Shown here: positions 57,450 to 64,000 of the stretch, piece by piece
Layout: each line of letters begins with the position of its first letter
Numbering within the stretch: the first letter of the stretch is position 1
Origin: Phocoena phocoena
Lineage: Eukaryota > Chordata > Mammalia > Artiodactyla > Phocoenidae
Assembly (NCBI RefSeq): GCF_963924675.1
Contig: NC_089220.1
Span: 171,354,761-171,418,760, forward strand
Reading direction: 5' to 3'
DNA length: 64,000 bases
Position numbers and translations under genes: made by a program
The notes under the pieces: generated by a model
Seen by the model: the letters and a program-made list of their open reading frames with translations, nothing else
Database searches by the model: none
Told to the model about the DNA's origin: nothing

Positions 57450-57585
57450 TTTTTGAGTACCTGAATAATGATGTAAAGTAGATACAAAGGCCATCTTACA
57501 GCTGAGGAAACTGCGGTTAAGGAACTTGCCCAACATCACACAGCTGAGTTTACAGAGGTGGGATTTAAATCCAGGTTGTCTGATA
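57450..57585 (-). mobile_element. MIR, antisense
   Basis: CTGAGGAAACTGCGGTTAAG, CTTGCCCAACATCACACAGC and GTGGGATTTAAATCCAGG are textbook antisense MIR. It runs in the MINDY3 sense direction. Confidence 0.88.
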
Positions 57586-58289
57586 CCCACTGGAATGCTT
57601 TTAGCATTTTAGAAAGCCATTTTCTGATACCTGGAGGCATTCCAAAATTCCTCTCTTGTCCAGTATCTTTGATCACATTGATCAATTTACCTCTGTCCCT
57701 ACTCTTTTGTTTTTAAAAATTACTATAAAATATGTATCTGAATACAAACCAAATATCCAAACTTTCCCCCACAAAAGAGATGTAAAAAACAAAATGAAAC
57801 AAAACATAAAAACAACGCCACCCCCCAACCCAAATCCCCAGGAAACAAAACTATGGACTTTCTCTAAAGCCCATATGTAACACTTTATATAGGACCAGTA
57901 CCTGATTGTCTTTAGGATCTGAGCACACACACTAGTGTTCATTTCCGTTTGTGAATTTGGGATTCTTCATTAAAGGGACCATGTAATTAGAGATGGTATG
58001 TCAAGGTCCTGCTTGAAATTAAAAGGAGAGGCTAACAGCTAAAAATATATTTTTGAACTTATTTTATATGTATGCTTGGCGTCAAAATAATTATTGAGCT
58101 CCTTAGATCCTAAAGACTCTGAAGTAGAGACTAACTGCTCAGTGGGAATGACAGTCAATATCATATCCTTATTCCAATAAATTAAAAATAGTTAAAAGTA
58201 GACAAAGAGGTTAAAACACAGCTCTTTATGACCTCAGCCTTTTAAAAAGGTACTGGTAGTGGAGAGAGGGGGAAAGATTGCTTGACCTT

Positions 58290-58490
58290 CTGGAAGAACA
58301 CCTCGAATCTGGTCTCAGTTCTCACAACTAGGCATGCAGCTCTGAAGAAGTGACCTAAACCCTCACAAGGTTGGTTTTTCTTAAGAACAAAATGGTGCTG
58401 GTCATCCCTGCTTATCTCCTAGGTTTATGGTAAGGTTTTTAATGAGACCACGCAGGTAAACTGCTTTATAAACTGTGATGCTTCATGCAA
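58290..58490 (+). mobile_element. MIR, sense (diverged)
   Basis: GAATCTGGTCTCAGTTCTC, TGAAGAAGTGACCTAAACC, AGAACAAAATGGTGC and GGTAAACTGCTTTATAAAC retain MIR order. Confidence 0.55.
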
Positions 58491-60763
58491 AGGCCAGCCA
58501 TCATGATAATTACTATTTTTAGACAGGTCCTCAGTTACTAATGGTCTTTTGAAACCTAAACCTGATTTATAAGTCACCTGTTTAGAACACTGAACATACA
58601 GTCTCACGGAGGCAATGCCGTAAATGGTGATTAGCCCGCAACTGCATGTAATTCACAAGATGCTGAAAGCAGGAGCTAACAGTGCTGATTACAGGTCTAC
58701 CTACCTGACAGGCACGTGCAGACACCCGAGGTGGGAGCGAGGCTGAGGTGGGGAGGGTGAGACAGACACCAGAGTACTCACGGGTACCAGAACTTGGATT
58801 CTCTTCTCGTTAGCTTCCCTCTAGGTCAGTTTTTCTACAAATACTCTAAAGAGGGTGACAAACGGCAACTGTCACCACACCAGCCTCTGCTAAACGGAAA
58901 CTGGAACTACCCAGAAACTTGTAAGTACTGTTAATATAGTAAGTGTTCTGAGAAAGCCAGATCTGTTCAGATCCTGAAATAAAAGTGTGCTATGTTGGGG
59001 GGAGGGGGGATCAAATCAGTAAATTAGCTGATTAGTTTGTGACTAAAAATGAAGAATTTTCTATTTTTAATCTTTCAGCTTCCTAGAGTGGACTGTCAAT
59101 AGCTAAACCGTAAACAGGGATATTCAAATGAGAAAGTGGAGTTTCTTTTCTATGTGAGTCACAGACAGAAAGAGAGGGCTTTTCTAAGGTGACCGGACAA
59201 GTTCTGTTTGCTTAACAATTCAGATTACAGTCCTGCTAAGTTGTCACACATAAAACCATATAGATGAAAACTAATTTATTTAATCAATAATTTTCTCTCT
59301 CTAGTAAAAACACAGCAAATTTATTTTCATATGTATTTCTCAGGACTCAATTCTGAAAAACTGCCACTGATCATACACATTGTTTTAATATTGCCAATAA
59401 GATAATTTCCCTTGTAATTTAGTAGACAGAATGGAGCCTGCTACCTCATTAATGATTTTAAAAAATTGAAATTGCAAAAAGCAAACAAATCTACTACTTG
59501 TGACTATAAGATACTAAAGTTTAGTTTTGGTATCTTTATTCCTGACGGAGTTGTTTCAAACTGGCCTTCTAGATAACATCAGGCTCTTCAAGTCCACGTC
59601 TCCTACGGCTGTGAACACTCCTTCTTGCTTTCAAGGCGTTTCTCTATGCCTTTGTTCCTTCACAGCTATTATCTCCTAAGATATTCTGATACTCTCCTTG
59701 TACATTTCCTTTCTCAAGAAACTCATTCACTTCCAATTTCAGTTTCAGTTCTAAAATTCTCACTAAAGAAACTAATGCAGAGGGATCCAAAACGCCAGAT
59801 TACAGAAAAGCCATACGTCTGGTTTGAGAATGGTCTGTAGTGGTCACAATGGGGTAAGAGTATGCTTGATATCTTGGACAAACATTTCAAATCAAAATTA
59901 AGCAGCACTATAAAGACCTGACTGGAAACTCCGGAAAGACACCCAGTTTATCCATGCCACCTTACATACTTCATCCTATAATGTATTCCACTCTAGAAGG
60001 AATCCTCCTCTCATACAGTAATTACTATCAATATGGGTAGAAACATGTCACCTAACGTATCTCGAAACAGAGCAGGCATTTACATATGTATGTGTATACC
60101 ACTTCACGACCACTCTGCCCTGGGATATGAGGTACAGAAAAGGCAAACATCTAGAAGCAGGGTGAGAGATGGCAGGGGAAAAAAACCTAGTACTTTAAAT
60201 AAATCCTTAAGAGGAGGGTATGCCACAGGAAATCGCTTGACTCATTCTCTGAAATATATTTCTTTAAAATATAAATCCAAGCCTTGACCGTTAATTTCCT
60301 TGATTATTCCGATAACCATCACTTCTCTTTAGTACATGCTACATAATTATTTTTCTTGTGTCCTGTCTTTCCATTCAAGTCAAACACTTTGCTGGCTATT
60401 CCTGGTATATTTCTATCTTCTACCTCGTGTTCATAGGTATCATTTTCTCTTCTTTGTGCTTCCATTTGCCAACATGATCGTACGTCCTCAGGTCTCCACG
60501 ATAGCTCTCTAGCTAATCTCAGTTCACTTTGATCACATTTCTTTTAATCTTATATTATTTATATCAATCTTATTTTCATTTTAACTTGCTACCGTTTCCA
60601 AAAACTGTACTTGATTAAGTTTGATCCTAAATCAAAATATATTAAAAGCATTTAGGAATAGAAATGATTTATTTCCTGTCTTTTCCATCAGAGGATTCAT
60701 ATTGGTAAGAGAATGACTGTATTTGTCACCCTCTATGACATAGTTCAATGTGCTACATATCCC

Positions 60764-60990
60764 GTTCTTTTTTCTTTTTTTTTTTTTTTTTTGCGGTACG
60801 TGGGCCTCTCACTGCTGTGGGCCCCGCCTCCCCCCGTTGCAGAGCGCAGGCTCCGGACGCGCAGGCCCAGCGGCCATGGCTCACGGGCCCAGCCGCTCCG
60901 CGCCATGTGGGATCCTCCCGGACGGGGGCACGAACCCATGTCCCCTGCATCGGCAGGCGAACTCTCAACCTCTGCGCCACCAGGGAAGCC
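60764..60990 (-). mobile_element. CHR-type SINE, short young form, antisense, in MINDY3 intron
   Basis: The poly-T/C run at left is the tail. The head at right ends CACCAGGGAAGCC. A perfect 18-bp target duplication CAATGTGCTACATATCCC lies at 60746-60763 and 60991-61008. Very CpG-rich and therefore recent. It is in the same orientation as MINDY3 transcription. Four overlapping frames of 80-105 codons are SINE translations. Confidence 0.97.
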
Positions 60991-61249
60991 CAATGTGCTA
61001 CATATCCCAATGATTCCAGCTGAATGTTAACTTACTATAAGACGAATTTCATTCAGTGGTGGGAAGATATAAAGGAGTAAATTACTTCTAAAGACTTGGA
61101 ATGAAATGTTATTGGAAGATTAAAAGATTATTAATTCCAAGAAGAAAGCAACACTTATTTTTCTTAAGTTAGGGAAAAGGCATAGTGGAAGAAGCTAACT
61201 GAAGGTCAACTCACCAATACCAGCACCAATTAACCTGAGGTGTAGAGAG

Positions 61250-61420
61250 AGAGGAACTCACATTTATGAAGTACCTACTATGTGTTAAGGACTGGGCAGG
61301 TGATTTCTACAATGCTATTCATTTAATCTTCATAATGACTCTCAAGAAACAGGTGGTTATTATCATCTGATATATAAGAAAACAGATTTATAGACTGAAA
61401 AGTAACTAAAGTTATATGGT
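61250..61420 (-). mobile_element. MIR-like repeat, antisense
   Basis: GAAGTACCTACTATGTGTTAAG, TTAATCTTCATAATGACTC and GAAAACAGATTTATAGAC follow antisense MIR order. Confidence 0.6.
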
Positions 61421-61884
61421 TACTAAGATTCTTAGAATTTCTATGACTGAAATTTTTAGAGATGGAAAGAGTAGATCTCCAAGAGTTAAAAATTTCAAGA
61501 CAGAAGAAAGTGTATTTATAAAGATAACTGAGTCCATTCAGGAGTTGATAAGGATTAACCCAACAACGTAGGTTCCTTCCTGGTAATTTACAATGGAACA
61601 TTAGGCATGGCTCGGTTTTAAAGTTATACTGGAAAAGTCAGTGAGTTAGCTGTCATACTTTAGTCATAACCATTATCGAAGTACATAAATGCAAAGATGA
61701 TTAAAATAACCTAGCTAACAATGACAGAGTTGACGCTGCAGTGACATATATGTGAACTTTTAAGACAACCTTTGTTAGTGCGGTAGAGAAGCTAAGCTCA
61801 GGCTCAAAAGAGAATCCTAAAGATGATTTTTCTTATCCTTCTTCTGTATTTTCTTCTGGCACAATTACACAGAAATATTCTGGG

Positions 61885-63655
61885 GAGTGACATCAGCAAG
61901 ATGGAGGGCTAGGAGACCCCAACTCATGCCTCCCACACAGGAAGCCAACAAAAACAATAAACAGCACAAACTGAAGAAAACCCCCCAGGGAAAGTACTGG
62001 GCTACAAGGAAGCAGCAAAAAGCCCTGCGGAGCTCCAAAATAAATCAAGGATAGCTGCACAGGACAGTATGGGAAGTGTACTACCCGAGTCAAGCCATAA
62101 CCTCGTCAAGAGCAGCCTGGCACCAGGAGGGATGGCCTCAGAGGAAGGTCACCACACGGGGAAAAGGAGAACCCCTGCAGGCCTCTCCGCTGGAGACATG
62201 TGCAGCCTTTGCTGCAGTGGTCTCCTACCAACATTGCTCCCAGCTGATGGAGCTGACCACAGTGCTTCCCAGCCCCTGCATCTACTCCCAGAGGCTAGAG
62301 TTGTCCCTCAGGAGACCTGCCCTCAGGGACCCCAGTCTCTGCTGTACCCTGCTCTCTGGAATGAGGTGCGCCTCAGCACCTCACCATATACAGGACTGGA
62401 GCTCTGGGCCTCATCCTTGGTTTCAGGGTAGTGGCTTTGTCCCACCATTACCAGCACAGTGTCTGCTGCCCTGGGCCCCGCCTACTGGATACCAGGTTAT
62501 AGCTCTGACCCATCATCCTCAAGGATGCTACCATCACTGAGCCCTGCCCCACCGCCCCGAGGTTGAGGCGCTGACACATCAGTGCTGAGACTGGGCAGCA
62601 CTGCCCTGAGCCCACTGCTGAAGCTCAGCTTTAACAGATCAGCACTGCAGTTGTGTTGCTGCTACTGCCTTGTGACGGCCGCGTGGGGCCAAAAGTGAGA
62701 CTCTGACCCACCATCCCCAGTCTATGCTGCTACTGCAGCCTGGGCCCAAGCCACCACCACAGCTTGTCATCCCAGGGCCTGTGCCACTGTCACACACCCC
62801 CACACCCGTAACCACTATGGGGAGCCCCTGAAACTCAGGTCCCAGGTCCACGGAAGAGCTGTACGTATGTATACCGCAGACATCAGTGCCATACCTGCAG
62901 CAAGTGCACCTGTACCTCAGGACTACTGTGGTAGTTCTGTACGCACCGGATCCTAGGACCCTGGCTCTGTTACCCTGAATGAATAGCCAAAATGATCTTG
63001 AGAAAAAGAGAACAAAGCTGGAGGTAGCACACCTCCTGACTTCAAACTATATTACCAAACTATAGTAATCAAAACGGTATGGTATTGACCTAAAAACAGT
63101 CACACAGATCAAAGGAACAAAACAGAGAGCCCAGAGATAAACGTACACTTAAATGGTCAATTAATTTACAACACAGGAGCCATGATATACAATGGAGAAA
63201 GGCCAGTCTCTTCAATAAGTGGTACTGGGCAAACTGGACCACTGTCTTACACCACACACAAAATTTGATCTATTTTGAGTTAAGACTTGAATGTAAGACC
63301 AGAAACATTAAAATTCTTATTATGTAGCAAACATAGGTGGTAAGCTCCATGACATCACTCTTGGCAATGATTTTTTGGATTTAACACCAAAAGTGGGGGA
63401 GTAGGTGAAATGAGTGAGTCATGGGGATGTAAGGTACAGCATGGTGATTACAGTTTATAATACTGTACTGCTTATTTGAAAGTCTCTAAGAGAACAAATT
63501 TTAAAAGTTCTCATCACATACATAAAAATTTTGTAATTATGTATAGTGATCAATGTTAATAGGCCTACTGAGGTGATCACTTTGAAATACATAGAAATGT
63601 AAAACCATTATGTTGTGCACATGAAATATTAAACATCAGTTACACCTTAAAAAAA
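61885..63655 (+). mobile_element. Internally deleted L1, sense (5'UTR joined to ORF2 end)
   Basis: It begins GTGACATCAGCAAGATGGAGG, an L1 5'UTR-type start. About 1.05 kb of GC-rich 5'UTR-like sequence follows, with repeated GACCCACCATC/GACCCATCATC motifs. Near 62970 the sequence switches to ORF2 C-terminal text (CCAAAATGATCTTGAG, then AATGGAGAAAGGCCAGTCTC, TTCAATAAGTGGTACTGGG). It then runs into the L1 3'UTR and a short A-rich end at 63650. Endonuclease, reverse-transcriptase core and ORF1 are all missing. The element is antisense to MINDY3. Confidence 0.78.
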
Positions 63656-64000
63656 TAAAAATCCTGTGGTGGTGGTGTGTAAATCACTTTGAACTCTACC
63701 GTACAGGCTAAGAGACAAGGGTTAAAAATAACTACATCTACAATATTATGTTAATGGATACACAATATAAAGAGATGTATACTGGGACATCAAAATAAAT
63801 TATGGAGGTCACGTAAATGCATTGAACTTTCTTATGTAACTGAAGTTAAGTTGTTGTTAGCTTAAAATAGTTATAAGACTAAGATGTGTTACAAAAGCCT
63901 CATGATAAAGAGCAAAAACCTATAATAGACGAACCATAAAGAGAAGAGAATCAAAGCATACTACTATAAAAGAAATCAAGTCACAAAGAAACCAACAGAA

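Larger units (their letters stand above)
53683..64000 (-). other. MINDY3 upstream intron (at least 10.3 kb), incomplete
   Basis: No upstream MINDY3 exon (the segment before DPEDNG) was found to the window end. The intron holds MIRs at about 57450 and 58290, a G15 run at 57258, a young SINE at 60764, an antisense MIR at 61250 and an internally deleted L1 at 61885. Stretches 53.7-57.2, 58.5-60.7 and 63.7-64.0 kb contain nothing I can name. Confidence 0.6.

Noticed and set aside
62069..62540. 120- and 154-codon plus-strand ORFs
   Set aside because: They lie in the L1 5'UTR-like segment, overlap each other in different frames and contain no domain motif.

Overview
This is mammalian nuclear DNA, almost certainly from a cetacean. 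The diagnostic signal is a series of tRNA-Glu-derived CHR-type SINEs, including short high-identity copies with an internal deletion. They are accompanied by L1 elements whose 3' ends are of the cetartiodactyl type. No bacterial, phage or CRISPR-like structure is present. Almost every open reading frame longer than 60 codons is an accidental or retrotransposon-derived frame.

One host gene is identified with confidence. The last four coding exons of MINDY3 (also FAM188A/CARP, a K48-specific deubiquitinase) lie on the minus strand: 53610-53682, 50924-51011, 48273-48344 and 44672-44821. All have canonical GT/AG junctions and consistent phases, and the final exon ends in a TGA stop. Together they encode about 126 C-terminal residues containing EF-hand-like loops. 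The catalytic half lies beyond the right edge. The 3'UTR runs leftward from 44671, with candidate AATAAA signals near 43901 and 43845.

Layout: 1-4.5 kb is intergenic DNA with simple repeats, including a 57-bp alternating purine/pyrimidine tract. From 4.6 to 12.8 kb there is an essentially full-length antisense L1, bounded by a recognisable target-site duplication and itself carrying three SINEs and a solo ERV-type LTR. From 13 to 22 kb there is a mosaic of ancient repeats (L2, MaLR LTR, L1M, an ERV-like insert beside a tRNA-Glu-like sequence) and two young SINEs. From 22.8 to 28.8 kb there is an antisense L1 with an inner L1, three SINEs and an oppositely oriented L1 fragment. From 28.9 to 32.2 kb there are MIRs, a CHR-1-like SINE and unassigned DNA. 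From 32.2 to 41.3 kb an old antisense L1 is split by a younger 5.2-kb antisense L1, which is itself split by a young SINE. From 41.4 to 43.2 kb there is L1M and MaLR debris. From 43.9 kb to the end lie the 3' end and introns of MINDY3, with MIRs, a MER2-like DNA transposon, an L1 3' end, one young SINE, and an internally deleted sense L1 at 61.9-63.7 kb.

The main biological interest is the layered nesting of mobile elements, which gives a relative chronology. There are also several local structural oddities: an inverted duplication, a SINE-L1 chimeric ORF, hairpin pairs, a tRNA-like sequence at an LTR edge, and an L1 joining 5'UTR directly to the end of ORF2. I found no convincing novel gene system.
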